A stretch of 64,000 nt of DNA from the NCBI GenBank assembly GCA_902782225.1, contig CACZMF010000004.1:1-64000 (forward strand), read 5' to 3'. Below, piece by piece: positions 24,755-32,865 of the stretch (the stretch's first letter is position 1; each line of letters starts with the position of its first letter). Position numbers and translations under genes: made by a program. The notes under the pieces are model-generated. The model did no database searches. It was not told the DNA's origin and saw only the letters and a list, made by a program, of their open reading frames with translations. This stretch comes from an uncultured Bacteroidia bacterium. GTDB taxonomy: Bacteria; Bacteroidota; Bacteroidia; Bacteroidales; UBA932.

Positions 24755-25783
24755 ATGAACATGCGATTCAACCGTGAGCTTTTCAGCCCGCAGGAACTAA
24801 AGAGAATGTACGGCGCCTCCGCAGCCGCCGCTGAGAATAAAGCCGCCAACGACAAGAAGATACGGGATGTGCTGGACGGCACGTCGGACAAGATGCTGCT
24901 GGTCGTGGGCCCCTGCTCCGCCGACCGCGAAGACTCCGTCATCGATTATATCACACGCCTCCGCCCGCTGCAGGACAAGGTGGCCGACAAGATAGTCATC
25001 GTGCCCCGTATCTACACCAACAAGCCCCGCACCACCGGCGCCGGCTACAAGGGTATGCTCCACCAGCCTGACCCCATTGCCGATCCCGACCTCTTCAAGG
25101 GGCTGGTATCGATAAGGAAACTGCACCTGCGCGCCCTGGAGGAGACCGGCTTTTCCTGCGCCGACGAGATGCTCTATCCGGAGAACCACCTGTTCCTCTC
25201 GGACCTGCTGTCATACGTTGCAGTGGGCGCCAGGAGCGTCGAGGACCAGCAGCACCGGCTGGTGGCGAGCGGGCTGGACATCCCCGTGGGCATGAAGAAC
25301 CCCACCGGCGGCGACCTTTCGGTGATGATGAATTCCATCAATGCGGCGCAGCACGGCCATTCGTTCATCTACCGCAACTGGGATGTCTCCAGCGAGGGCA
25401 ACCCCTATGCCCATGCCATCCTGCGCGGCTACGTGGACAGCCACGGCACAAGCCATCCCAACTACCACTACGAGGACCTGCGGCGCCTTGCCGACCTGTA
25501 TGACGAGGGAAGTTACAAGAATCCCGGAGTCATCGTGGACTGCAACCACTCCAACTCCGGGAAGAAGTATCTCGAGCAGGGGAGGATTGCCAAGGAGGTG
25601 CTCCACAGTGCCCGTTCGTGCGATTCAGTGCGGCGTATCTTCAAAGGCCTGATGATTGAGTCCTATATCGAAGACGGCTCCCAGAAGTCCGGCGAGCACG
25701 TCTACGGCTGCTCCATCACCGATCCCTGCCTTGGCTGGGAAAAGACCGAGCGCCTCATCCTCGACCTTGCTGACCTGCTTTAG
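24755..25783 (+). CDS. 3-deoxy-7-phosphoheptulonate synthase (class I DAHP synthase)
   Basis: 342 aa, AroF/G/H type. Motifs: LLVVGPCSADR, VPRIYTNKPRTTGAGYKGMLHQPDP, ADEMLYPENH, YVAVGARSVEDQQHR, VGMKNPTGGDLSVMMNSI, GIVDCNHSNS-like VIVDCNHSNSGK, and GLMIESYIEDGSQ. Commits PEP and erythrose 4-phosphate to the shikimate pathway; the E. coli paralogues are feedback-inhibited by aromatic amino acids. ATG 24755 is chosen; an upstream TTG would overlap tyrA by 11 nt. Last gene of the operon, with its stop overlapping the convergent glycosyltransferase stop. Confidence 0.95.
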   Translation: MNMRFNRELFSPQELKRMYGASAAAAENKAANDKKIRDVLDGTSDKMLLVVGPCSADREDSVIDYITRLRPLQDKVADKIVIVPRIYTNKPRTTGAGYKGMLHQPDPIADPDLFKGLVSIRKLHLRALEETGFSCADEMLYPENHLFLSDLLSYVAVGARSVEDQQHRLVASGLDIPVGMKNPTGGDLSVMMNSINAAQHGHSFIYRNWDVSSEGNPYAHAILRGYVDSHGTSHPNYHYEDLRRLADLYDEGSYKNPGVIVDCNHSNSGKKYLEQGRIAKEVLHSARSCDSVRRIFKGLMIESYIEDGSQKSGEHVYGCSITDPCLGWEKTERLILDLADLL

Positions 25784-27093
25784 CGAGCGTTCATGGCAAT
25801 CCTGGCCTGGAGCTCCCAGGTGCGGATGCGGTCTTTGTAGAGGTTGTTGGCGTTGACCTTCTCCACGTCCAGGGCGGTGTCTGAATTGCCTCCCCAGCGG
25901 CGGCAGTTGTACATCACTTCATAGATGCGGCCAATGCGGTACTCCCTGCTGATGCGCAGGGCCACGGCGTAGTCTTCGCCGTACTTGGTGGTGGGGAAGT
26001 TGATTTCGCGAAGGAGCGGGGTCCAGAAGCCGCGCGGGGCGCCGAGACCGTTGACGCGGAGGGCGTTGTTGCGGCCGTTGTCCGGAGTCCACTCCCTGTG
26101 GTCTATGATGCCGGGCGGCAGTTCACGCATCTCGAAGTCGGTGATGCGGTAGGTGCCAACGACCATGGCGCAGCGCTGCTCGCGGAAGGCATCCACGAAC
26201 TTCTGGACGGTGTGGCTGTCGGAATAGACGTCGTCGGAATCGAGCTGCAGCGCGAAACGGCCGCAGGCTGGATGGTGGACGGCGGCATTCCAGTTGCCGC
26301 CGATTGCGTGGTAGCTCTTGTCCTGGGCAATGTAGATGAGCCTCGGATCACCTTCGAACGAACGGATTACGTCCACGGTGCCGTCGTCGGAATTGTCGTC
26401 CACCACGATGACGTTATAGGGGAAGTCCGTCTCCTGGCCAAGCGCCGAACGGATGGCGTCGCCGATAGTGCTGACCCTGTTCTTGCAGGGGATGACCACC
26501 GATGCCTCCACGTCGAAAGGCACGCTGTCCAGGTCGACTTCCTTGAAAACGGGCTCCAGATAGCCTCCGATACGTTTCAGATGGGCAGTGCAGACTGCCT
26601 CCATCTCGAGCTGGACGGCCCTGTTGCGGGGATCCACGTAGTCGAACAACTTCTCGCCGGAATCGCGCCTGTCGGTCTCTGTCTCATAATACAGCAACTC
26701 GTTGACATGCACCAGGGGCCCGAGTTCGGAGACACGGAGCCGCAGGTCGTACATCGCTGCAAACTCGTAATCCTTATCCATGGTCGCCACGGCCTGCTTC
26801 AGCAGATCGGTCCTGTAGACCTGCACACCCCCGAAATCGAACTCGTCGCGCACGGCTCCAAGCTGGTAATCGATCACCGGAGAGGGCTTTCCGTCATCGA
26901 AATGGTCGGAATAGATCATGGCGGCACCCGAATCTGCAGCAATCTGGAGCAGCCGCTCAAGGCCGAAGTTCACCCAGTCGAGACGGGTCTGGCGGGTGTA
27001 GATCAGGGTATAAGGTGTATCTGCCTGTGCGGCGATTCCGCGCAGGCTTGCGGTGGACGTCCGCATGGGGACGTCGAATCTGCGGATATCCAT
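25780..27093 (-). CDS. family 2 glycosyltransferase with extra N-terminal domain
   Basis: 437 aa. The GT2 (GT-A) domain is in the C-terminal half: ASVVIPCKNRVSTIGDAIRSALGQ, VIVVDDNSDDGTVDVIRSF, and the metal-binding LQLDSDDVYSD. The first 190 residues form a separate domain with a degenerate GT-A look (TPYTLIYTRQTRLDWVNFGLERLLQIAADSGAAMIYSDHFDD). No membrane segment. It probably transfers a sugar onto an envelope glycan; the acceptor is unknown. Two nt separate it from cstA upstream in the same minus-strand run. Confidence 0.85.
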   Translation of the reverse strand: MDIRRFDVPMRTSTASLRGIAAQADTPYTLIYTRQTRLDWVNFGLERLLQIAADSGAAMIYSDHFDDGKPSPVIDYQLGAVRDEFDFGGVQVYRTDLLKQAVATMDKDYEFAAMYDLRLRVSELGPLVHVNELLYYETETDRRDSGEKLFDYVDPRNRAVQLEMEAVCTAHLKRIGGYLEPVFKEVDLDSVPFDVEASVVIPCKNRVSTIGDAIRSALGQETDFPYNVIVVDDNSDDGTVDVIRSFEGDPRLIYIAQDKSYHAIGGNWNAAVHHPACGRFALQLDSDDVYSDSHTVQKFVDAFREQRCAMVVGTYRITDFEMRELPPGIIDHREWTPDNGRNNALRVNGLGAPRGFWTPLLREINFPTTKYGEDYAVALRISREYRIGRIYEVMYNCRRWGGNSDTALDVEKVNANNLYKDRIRTWELQARIAMNAR

Positions 27094-27095
27094 AT

Positions 27096-28565
27096 TTATT
27101 TCTTACTTAAAGCTTTACGGCGGATTGAGGCGATAAAGGCCACCAGTATGGCAGTGGCGACCGCGGCCCAGCAGGCAGAGAGCCATCCGGTCCACTCCAG
27201 AGGCAGTCCGAGGCAGGTCTTGTCCACGCAGAAGAAGGTCAGGCAGACCGTGAACATAAACACGGCCGGGATTCCGGCAATCAGGAACTGCCAGCCGGTG
27301 GGGTACTTGCGGGCAAGCCAGACCGTGATGGTGGCAAGGAAGAACACGGCCAGCGTCTGGTTCGACAGGCCGAAATAGCGCCAGATCACGTTGAATCCGT
27401 CTTCGTGGCTTATGTTGAACCACAGCAGCGCGCCCACGCCAGCGAAAATCGGCAGGCTGATGACGAGGCGGTTCCAGATCTTGTCCTGCTTCACGTGCAG
27501 GAAATCGGCTATGTTGAGGCGCGCTCCGCGAAGGGCGGTGTCTCCGGATGTGATGGGGGCCGCCACGACGCCGAGGATGGCGAGAATGCTGCCCGCTATG
27601 CCCAGCCAGTGCTTGCTGACCGCAGTCACGACCTGGGGAGCGGAAGTGCCCTGTGCGCCGCACTCGGCCATGCCGCCGTCAAAGAAGAACCAGGAACTGA
27701 CCGCAGCCCAGATAAGGGCCACGATGCCTTCTGTGATCATAGCTCCGAAGAAGATGGGGCGTCCCATCTTCTCGTTCTTCAGGCACCTTGCCATAAGGGG
27801 GCTCTGGGTGGCGTGGAAGCCGCTCACGGCGCCGCAGGCCACGGTGATGAACAGGCAGGGGAAGATGTTCTGTCCCTTCACTCCCACGGAAGGAGCCCTG
27901 TTCTGCAGTCCGTCCCAGAACTCGGGCAGCGAAGGCCACTTCGAGAAAAGGCTGAACATCATGGCCACGGCCATGAACAGCAGGGCGACTGCAAAGAAAG
28001 GATAGACGCGGCCTATGAGCTTGTCTATGGGAAGCAACGTGGCTATGATGTAGTATCCCAATATGATAAGGGCCCAGATGAGTATCCATTTGGATGTGCC
28101 GTCGCCGGCCATGCCGCCCAGGATCAAGGCAGGGCTGTAGACGAACACCGTGCCCACCATAAGCAGCAGGAAGGTGGTGAAAATGACTATCAGTACGCGG
28201 CTGCCGCGGATCTCGGAACCTATGATTTCAGGATAGGTGGCTCCTCCCTTGCGCATTGAAAGCATTCCGGAAAAATAGTCGTGGACGGCACCGGCGAAGA
28301 TGCTGCCCAGCACTATCCACAGATAGCAGGAAGGCCCGAACTTGGCTCCCATGATGGCGCCGAAAATCGGCCCCGTGCCGGCTATGTTCAGGAATTGGAT
28401 CATATATACCTTCCACGAAGGCATGGGGACGTAGTCCACTCCATCCTGCATGGACACGGCCGGAGTGACCCTGGCCGGGTCGGCCCCGAAAATCTTTTCG
28501 ACCACCCGGCCATAGATGAGGTAGCCGATGATCAGGACAACTATACTGATGATGAATGAGAACAT
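27096..28565 (-). CDS. CstA family carbon starvation / pyruvate-peptide transporter
   Basis: 489 aa integral membrane protein with many helices. N-terminal CstA signature: IGYLIYGRVVEKIFG, GVDYVPMPSWKVYMIQFLNIAGTGPIFGAIMGAKFGP and GAVHDYFSGMLSMRKGG, then GFHATQSPLMARCLKNEKMGRPIFFGAMI and SGDTALRGARLNIADF. CstA-type proteins take up pyruvate or peptides on starvation. This is the shorter form rather than the roughly 700-residue enterobacterial one. It is 6 nt downstream of galM in the same unit. Confidence 0.9.
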   Translation of the reverse strand: MFSFIISIVVLIIGYLIYGRVVEKIFGADPARVTPAVSMQDGVDYVPMPSWKVYMIQFLNIAGTGPIFGAIMGAKFGPSCYLWIVLGSIFAGAVHDYFSGMLSMRKGGATYPEIIGSEIRGSRVLIVIFTTFLLLMVGTVFVYSPALILGGMAGDGTSKWILIWALIILGYYIIATLLPIDKLIGRVYPFFAVALLFMAVAMMFSLFSKWPSLPEFWDGLQNRAPSVGVKGQNIFPCLFITVACGAVSGFHATQSPLMARCLKNEKMGRPIFFGAMITEGIVALIWAAVSSWFFFDGGMAECGAQGTSAPQVVTAVSKHWLGIAGSILAILGVVAAPITSGDTALRGARLNIADFLHVKQDKIWNRLVISLPIFAGVGALLWFNISHEDGFNVIWRYFGLSNQTLAVFFLATITVWLARKYPTGWQFLIAGIPAVFMFTVCLTFFCVDKTCLGLPLEWTGWLSACWAAVATAILVAFIASIRRKALSKK

Positions 28566-28571
28566 AGCTTG

Positions 28572-29615
28572 CTATTCAACGCCAAAAGAGAATATTATCG
28601 CTTCATGGAAGGTCTTTCCGGGCCGGAGTACCACCGGCGGGTACTCCGGATGGTTGGGGCTGTCGGGATAGTGCTGGCACTCGATTGCGACGCCGTCATA
28701 GTCGTGGTAGATGCGGCCGCGCTTGCCCTTGGGGCATCCTTCGAGCCAGTTGCCTGTGTAGATCTGCACGCCGGGCTGGGTAGTGGTGACTTTGAGGGTG
28801 CGCCCGCTGCGTGCCGCCTTCAGCACCGCCGCTTCCTGCAGCTGGCCCCTCTGGTAGCCGTCGATGAGCCAGCAGGCGTCATAGCCTTTGCCGGTCTTGA
28901 GCGCGGGGAAGTCCTTGCGAATGTCTTTGCCCAGGCGCTTGGGATTGAGGAAATCCATAGGAGTGCCGGCCACGGGCTCGGATTCTCCCAGAGGGATCAG
29001 GGTGCCGTCCGTGGGAAGATATTCGGAAGCATTGAGCCGGAGCCTGTGGTTCAGCACGGAGCCTTTGCAGTCGAGGTTGAAATAGGCGTGGTTGGTCAGG
29101 TTGATTACGGTGGGGGCATCGGTCCTGGCCGAGAACGTGAGACTGAGCACATTGTCTTCGCTCCATGCGTAGTGGGCCACGACCACAAGTTTGCCGGGAT
29201 AGCCCATTTCACCGTCCTGGGCCACGTATTTGAACTCCACGGCGCCGTGCTTCTTGCGGGAGTCCCAGACCTGGTTCTGGAAGCCCTGGGGGCCGCCGTG
29301 CAGGTGGTTGGGGCCGTTGTTAACGGGAAGTTCGTAGGTCTTGCCGTCCAGGGTGAAGCGGCCGAGGGCTATGCGGTTGGCGTAGCGTCCGGGGCATTTG
29401 CCGAAGCAGGGGCCGTCGGCGATATAGTTTTCCGCCTTGCCGTAGCCGAGCACCACATCGCCCAGCTTGCCGTCTTTGTCGGGCACGTTGACCGACACTA
29501 TTCCGGCTCCGATATTTGTCAGCACCACTGAGGCGCCTGAAGCGTTGGTGATGGTGTAGCGGTAGATCGCATTGCCTTCGGCGGTCCTGGACCAGAGTTT
29601 TCTTGATACTGTCAT
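28572..29615 (-). CDS. galM: aldose 1-epimerase
   Basis: 347 aa. Mutarotase that interconverts alpha and beta aldoses. Catalytic and binding blocks are visible: GRYANRIALGRFTLDGKTYELPVNNGPNHLHGGPQGF with the first His, VINLTNHAYFNL with the second His, and VAIECQHYPDSPNHPEYP with the catalytic Glu. No signal peptide. The start at 29615 follows the FAD oxidoreductase stop by 22 nt. Together with CstA it suggests a sugar/carbon-scavenging unit, though the FAD gene's substrate is unknown. Confidence 0.93.
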   Translation of the reverse strand: MTVSRKLWSRTAEGNAIYRYTITNASGASVVLTNIGAGIVSVNVPDKDGKLGDVVLGYGKAENYIADGPCFGKCPGRYANRIALGRFTLDGKTYELPVNNGPNHLHGGPQGFQNQVWDSRKKHGAVEFKYVAQDGEMGYPGKLVVVAHYAWSEDNVLSLTFSARTDAPTVINLTNHAYFNLDCKGSVLNHRLRLNASEYLPTDGTLIPLGESEPVAGTPMDFLNPKRLGKDIRKDFPALKTGKGYDACWLIDGYQRGQLQEAAVLKAARSGRTLKVTTTQPGVQIYTGNWLEGCPKGKRGRIYHDYDGVAIECQHYPDSPNHPEYPPVVLRPGKTFHEAIIFSFGVE

Positions 29616-29637
29616 AGTGTTATCGATTTTTTATTGC

Positions 29638-31044
29638 TTACACGAAAGCGCCGAGCTCGCGGAGCTGGGCCGTGAGGGCGGCGGTGTCTATATCCTGCAC
29701 GGCGCATCCCTGGCGGACTGAACGCACTGCGGCAAGTCCTGCGGCCTGTCCTATGCCCATGCAGCTCGCCTGCACGCGCAGTGAGGCGAGGGCCTTGCGG
29801 TCGGCGGAAATGCAGCGGCCGGAGACTATCAGGTTGGGAAAGCCGGGGGCTATGAGCGCCCTGTAGGGTACGTAGGCAGCCTGCTTCAGCTTTATCAGCA
29901 CCTGCCCGGAGCCCTTGCTGGAGTGCATGTCGATCTGGTGGGCGCCGCGCGAAATGCTGTCGGGGTAGTGCTCGCCGGCCACATACTCTTCGGCCGTGAC
30001 GGTGTGGACTCCGAGTATGCGCCGCGACTCCCTGATACCCGCCTGAGGGGCGCAGGAAGATACGTAGCAGCCGGCAAACTCCTTGAAATGCTTGCGAAGC
30101 AGGCCGGTGAAGGTGAATATATCCTCCCTCAGGCGGCATTCCGCCTGCGTGAAATTGCGGTTGTCGGTGGAATCTGTGGCTGTGCGGGTGATGTTTACGG
30201 CCACGCTGCCGCGGTGCATCACGCTGTTGAACCAGGGGCCGCCGAAATCGGGAATCGGGGCGCCGGCGGCCTTCAGGGCGAGCAGTTTCTCGCGCACGGG
30301 CTTGCATTCACTGGAGCCCCTGCGGCCGCTGTGGTACATGTAGCGGGTTAGCAGCGCGCTGTCGGTATCCACTCCGGAAAGCACGAAGCAGAAGGATGAG
30401 GGCTGGAGCTCGCCGTCCGAATTGGACTGCATGGGCACGCCGGCAAGCTGGGCGAGGTCGCCGTCGCCGGTGGCGTCGATGAACACGCCGGCGCGCAGCG
30501 ACTCCAGGCCGTTCTTGTTCTGGATGACGACCCTTCGCACGGAGCCGCCCTCCATCTCGCATCCGATCAGCGAGGAGTGCATATAAAGGTCAACCCCTGC
30601 TTCCAGCACCATGCGCTGGGCGCAGAGTTTATAGAGTTCTATATCGAAATCCACATTGCCCTTGGGCCACTCCACGAAGGCGCCGCCCATAGATTCGAGG
30701 CGCTGGACGAATTCCCACGGAATGCCGCCGATCACGCGCTCGCCCGCAAAGGCGAATTCACTGATGGGGGCCACATAGCCCATTGTGGCCATGCCGCCAA
30801 GGAATCCGTAACGCTCTATGATTGCGGTCTTTGCGCCCTGGCGGGCGGCTGCAATGGCGGCGATGAATCCGGAGGGGCCGCCGCCGCATACTACTACATC
30901 ATACTGGCCAGCTTCCGGGGCTGCCTTGCTGAAGTCTCCGGTCAAAGTGGCCCTGCCGGGGCCTGCGGAATGGAGTTTCGCCGGGGCCAGGGCAAGGGCG
31001 AGAGCCCCTGCTGCGCTACCCTTCAAAAAAAGCCTTCTGTCCAT
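29638..31044 (-). CDS. Tat-exported FAD-dependent oxidoreductase
   Basis: 468 aa. Twin-arginine-type signal (DRRLFLKGSAAGALALALAPAKLHSA). N-terminal FAD-binding YDVVVCGGGPSGFIAAIAAARQGAKTAIIERYGFLGGMAT; the second dinucleotide element is VFIDATGDGDLAQLAGVPM. This matches the FAD_oxidored family (PF12831), often found in polysaccharide or sugar catabolism loci of Bacteroidota; the substrate is unknown. I use the ATG at 31044 (MDRRLFLKG) rather than a GTG two codons earlier; a TATTTTTG box lies 5 nt upstream, so the message may be leaderless. First gene of the unit leading to galM, CstA and the glycosyltransferase. Confidence 0.88.
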   Translation of the reverse strand: MDRRLFLKGSAAGALALALAPAKLHSAGPGRATLTGDFSKAAPEAGQYDVVVCGGGPSGFIAAIAAARQGAKTAIIERYGFLGGMATMGYVAPISEFAFAGERVIGGIPWEFVQRLESMGGAFVEWPKGNVDFDIELYKLCAQRMVLEAGVDLYMHSSLIGCEMEGGSVRRVVIQNKNGLESLRAGVFIDATGDGDLAQLAGVPMQSNSDGELQPSSFCFVLSGVDTDSALLTRYMYHSGRRGSSECKPVREKLLALKAAGAPIPDFGGPWFNSVMHRGSVAVNITRTATDSTDNRNFTQAECRLREDIFTFTGLLRKHFKEFAGCYVSSCAPQAGIRESRRILGVHTVTAEEYVAGEHYPDSISRGAHQIDMHSSKGSGQVLIKLKQAAYVPYRALIAPGFPNLIVSGRCISADRKALASLRVQASCMGIGQAAGLAAVRSVRQGCAVQDIDTAALTAQLRELGAFV

Positions 31045-31049
31045 ATTCA

Positions 31050-31057
31050 CAAAAATA
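31050..31057 (-). promoter_or_regulatory. -7 promoter box for the FAD oxidoreductase unit
   Basis: Reverse-strand TATTTTTG, 5 nt from the ATG at 31044. It is back-to-back with the trp leader promoter. Confidence 0.55.
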
Positions 31058-31089
31058 CAAAAAAAACTTGGATTTTATTTTTTTGTTCA

Positions 31090-31097
31090 TATATTTG
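31090..31097 (+). promoter_or_regulatory. -7 promoter box for the trp leader-trpB2 transcript
   Basis: Perfect TATATTTG; a CTTG (3 of 4 to the -33 TTTG) lies exactly 19 bp upstream at 31067-31070. It ends 7 nt before the leader peptide ATG. Confidence 0.75.
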
Positions 31098-31104
31098 CAG
31101 GAGT

Positions 31105-31188
31105 ATGTGTCGCACAATCATATCTGATTCCAAGAGCTGGTGGCGCCTGAAGGATATTTCCGGTCAGGCTCATAGCTTGTGCGCATAA
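31105..31188 (+). CDS. trpL: trp leader peptide, 27 aa
   Basis: Short frame MCRTIISDSKSWWRLKDISG-QAHSLCA with tandem Trp codons 12 and 13 (31138-31143). Trp is otherwise rare, so two adjacent codons in 27 are a strong sign of a Trp-sensing leader. It starts 7 nt after a TATATTTG box and is followed by alternative RNA hairpins and an intrinsic terminator before trpB2. The product probably has no function beyond ribosome positioning. Confidence 0.88.
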   Translation: MCRTIISDSKSWWRLKDISGQAHSLCA

Positions 31189-31249
31189 CCGGTCGGAGAC
31201 CGGCAATAGTATACAAGAGAGGCTGCCCGGAGACGGACGGCCGTTTTTT
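31145..31249 (+). promoter_or_regulatory. ribosome-mediated trp attenuator
   Basis: Region 1 GCCTGA (31145-31150), just after the Trp codons, pairs perfectly with TCAGGC (31164-31169, region 2). Region 2 (31160-31171) can instead pair with region 3 (31219-31230), 10 of 12 positions. Region 3 (31221-31229) also pairs with region 4 (31234-31242), 8 of 9 with one G-U pair and a GAGA loop, followed by G and six Ts: an intrinsic terminator. A stalled ribosome at Trp would mask region 1, allow 2:3 and block 3:4. CCGGTC-GGA-GACCGG (31189-31203) forms an extra small hairpin. Confidence 0.87.
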
Positions 31250-31279
31250 ATGCAATTATCTATCAAATCCAATATTATT

Positions 31280-32653
31280 ATGAAACAGAAAAAGTACTTG
31301 CTTCCGGAATCTGAGATTCCCACCCATTTCTTCAACATCCAGGCGGTCATGCCTAACAAGCCCCTGCCTTTCCTCCATCCCGGCACGAAGCAGCCGCTGA
31401 AGAGCGAAGACCTGTATCCCATCTTCTGCAAGGCCTGCGCCGACCAGGAGCTCAACCAGACGGATGTGTGGATTCCCATTCCGGAGGAAGTGCGCCAGCA
31501 GTATGCGGCCTACCGTTGCACCCCGCTCGTGCGCGCCTATGAGCTGGAAGAGGCTCTCGGCACTCCCGCCCACATCTACTTCAAGAACGAGAGCGTGAGC
31601 CCCGCCGGCAGCCATAAGCTCAATTCCGCCATCGCCCAGGCCTATTATGCCAAGGAACAGGGAGTTACGAACCTGACCACCGAGACCGGCGCAGGCCAGT
31701 GGGGCGGTGCGCTGAGCTACGCCACCAAGAAGTTCGGCATCGAATGCGCCGTCTATATGGTGAAGGTGAGCTATGAGCAGAAGCCCTTCAGGCGCTCCAT
31801 CATGCAGGCCTTCGGCGCTGCCGTGACCCCTTCTCCGTCGATGTCCACCCGCGCAGGCAAGGATATCCTCACCCGCAACCCCAACGACAGGGGATCCCTG
31901 GGCTGCGCCATTTCCGAGGCCATAGAGCTTGCCTTATCGACGCCCAACTGCAAGTATGCGCTCGGCTCGGTGCTCAACCATGTGTGCCTCCACCAGACAG
32001 TCATAGGCCTGGAAGCCGAAAAGCAGATGGAACTGGCAGGGGAGTATCCCGACATCGTGATCGCCTGCTTCGGCGGCGGCTCCAACTTCTCGGGCCTGGC
32101 ATTCCCCTTCATGAGGCACAACATCCAGGACGGCAAGAAGACCCGCTTCATCGCGGCCGAGCCCTGCTCGTGCCCGAAACTCACCAAGGGCAAATTCGAA
32201 TACGATTTCGGCGACGAAGCCGGAATGACGCCGCTCCTTCCCATGTACACCCTTGGCCACACTTTCAAGCCCGCATCCATCCATGCCGGCGGCCTCCGCT
32301 ACCACGGCGCAGGTGTAATCCTTTCCCAGCTGATGAAGGACGGATACATGGAAGCCGTCGATATCGAGCAGCTTGACTCCTTCAAGGCAGGCGTCCTCTT
32401 CGCCCGCACCGAAGGCATTATCCCCGCTCCCGAATCCTGCCACGCAATCGCGGCCACGATCAGGGAAGCGCTCAAGTGCAAGGAGACCGGCGAGGCCAAG
32501 ACCATACTGTTCAACCTCTCAGGCCACGGATTCGTGGATATGAGTGCCTACGACAGCTATTTCTCCGGCGAAATGCAGAATTACCACGTGTCCGACGCCG
32601 AGCTCGCCAGCTTCATCGGCAGCGCCGACGCCCTGAACGAGAACAATAGATAA
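31280..32653 (+). CDS. TrpB-like pyridoxal-phosphate enzyme (TrpB2 type)
   Basis: 457 aa, the long TrpB2 (TrpB-like) form. PLP Lys in SVSPAGSHKLNSAIAQAYYAK; ETGAGQWGGALS is the substrate loop; IACFGGGSNFSGLAFPF binds the PLP phosphate; the C-terminus has FNLSGHGFVDMSAYD. It condenses indole or a related acceptor with serine to make tryptophan. TrpB2 usually acts without the canonical TrpA interface. ATG 31280 (MKQKKYLLPESEIPTHFF) is chosen over an ATG at 31250 in the terminator tail. Control by a Trp attenuator supports a true role in Trp supply. Confidence 0.93.
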   Translation: MKQKKYLLPESEIPTHFFNIQAVMPNKPLPFLHPGTKQPLKSEDLYPIFCKACADQELNQTDVWIPIPEEVRQQYAAYRCTPLVRAYELEEALGTPAHIYFKNESVSPAGSHKLNSAIAQAYYAKEQGVTNLTTETGAGQWGGALSYATKKFGIECAVYMVKVSYEQKPFRRSIMQAFGAAVTPSPSMSTRAGKDILTRNPNDRGSLGCAISEAIELALSTPNCKYALGSVLNHVCLHQTVIGLEAEKQMELAGEYPDIVIACFGGGSNFSGLAFPFMRHNIQDGKKTRFIAAEPCSCPKLTKGKFEYDFGDEAGMTPLLPMYTLGHTFKPASIHAGGLRYHGAGVILSQLMKDGYMEAVDIEQLDSFKAGVLFARTEGIIPAPESCHAIAATIREALKCKETGEAKTILFNLSGHGFVDMSAYDSYFSGEMQNYHVSDAELASFIGSADALNENNR

Positions 32654-32675
32654 ACATTTCATATTCAAATCATTA

Positions 32676-32716
32676 TTTTACTTTTTTCGCCTTCGTTTTG
32701 CGGAATAAAAGTAAAA
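32676..32716. terminator. bidirectional-type intrinsic terminator after trpB2
   Basis: TTTTACTTTTTTCGC pairs with GCGGAATAAAAGTAAAA around a 9-nt loop, with A and T runs on both arms. It starts 23 nt after trpB2 and separates it from the lipoprotein operon. Confidence 0.65.
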
Positions 32717-32722
32717 AAAATG

Positions 32723-32730
32723 TATATTTG
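32723..32730 (+). promoter_or_regulatory. -7 promoter box for the five-lipoprotein operon
   Basis: Perfect TATATTTG, about 120 nt ahead of the first lipoprotein ATG. The leader contains a hairpin CCGGCTG/CAGCCGG (32771-32800) with an inner GGAT/ATCC stem and no following T-run. Confidence 0.7.
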
Positions 32731-32736
32731 CACCTT

Positions 32737-32865
32737 ATGTGTGACAAATGTGCATTTGCGTACGTCCCCCCCGGCTGCCGGATAGTTATCCTTCAGCCGG
32801 GGAACATACTTGTCGGAAGTCAGCAGGCCGCCTCTACCAAGGACATCAGTTATGAAGACATTTAA
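32737..32865 (+). CDS. possible upstream ORF in the operon leader, 42 aa
   Basis: ATG 6 nt after the TATATTTG box opens a 42-codon frame (MCDKCAFAYVPPGCRIVILQ...) that runs through the leader hairpin and ends 14 nt inside the first lipoprotein gene in another frame. The position mirrors the trp leader upstream, and the ATGTGT start is shared. It may be a leader peptide that couples to the downstream start, or chance. No enriched amino-acid codon run is seen apart from Pro-Pro. Confidence 0.3.
   Translation: MCDKCAFAYVPPGCRIVILQPGNILVGSQQAASTKDISYEDI

Noticed and set aside
31250..31280. ATG at 31250 as the trpB2 start
   Set aside because: It lies at the end of the terminator T-run and adds ten residues not typical of the family; MKQKKYLLPESEIP at 31280 is the natural start.
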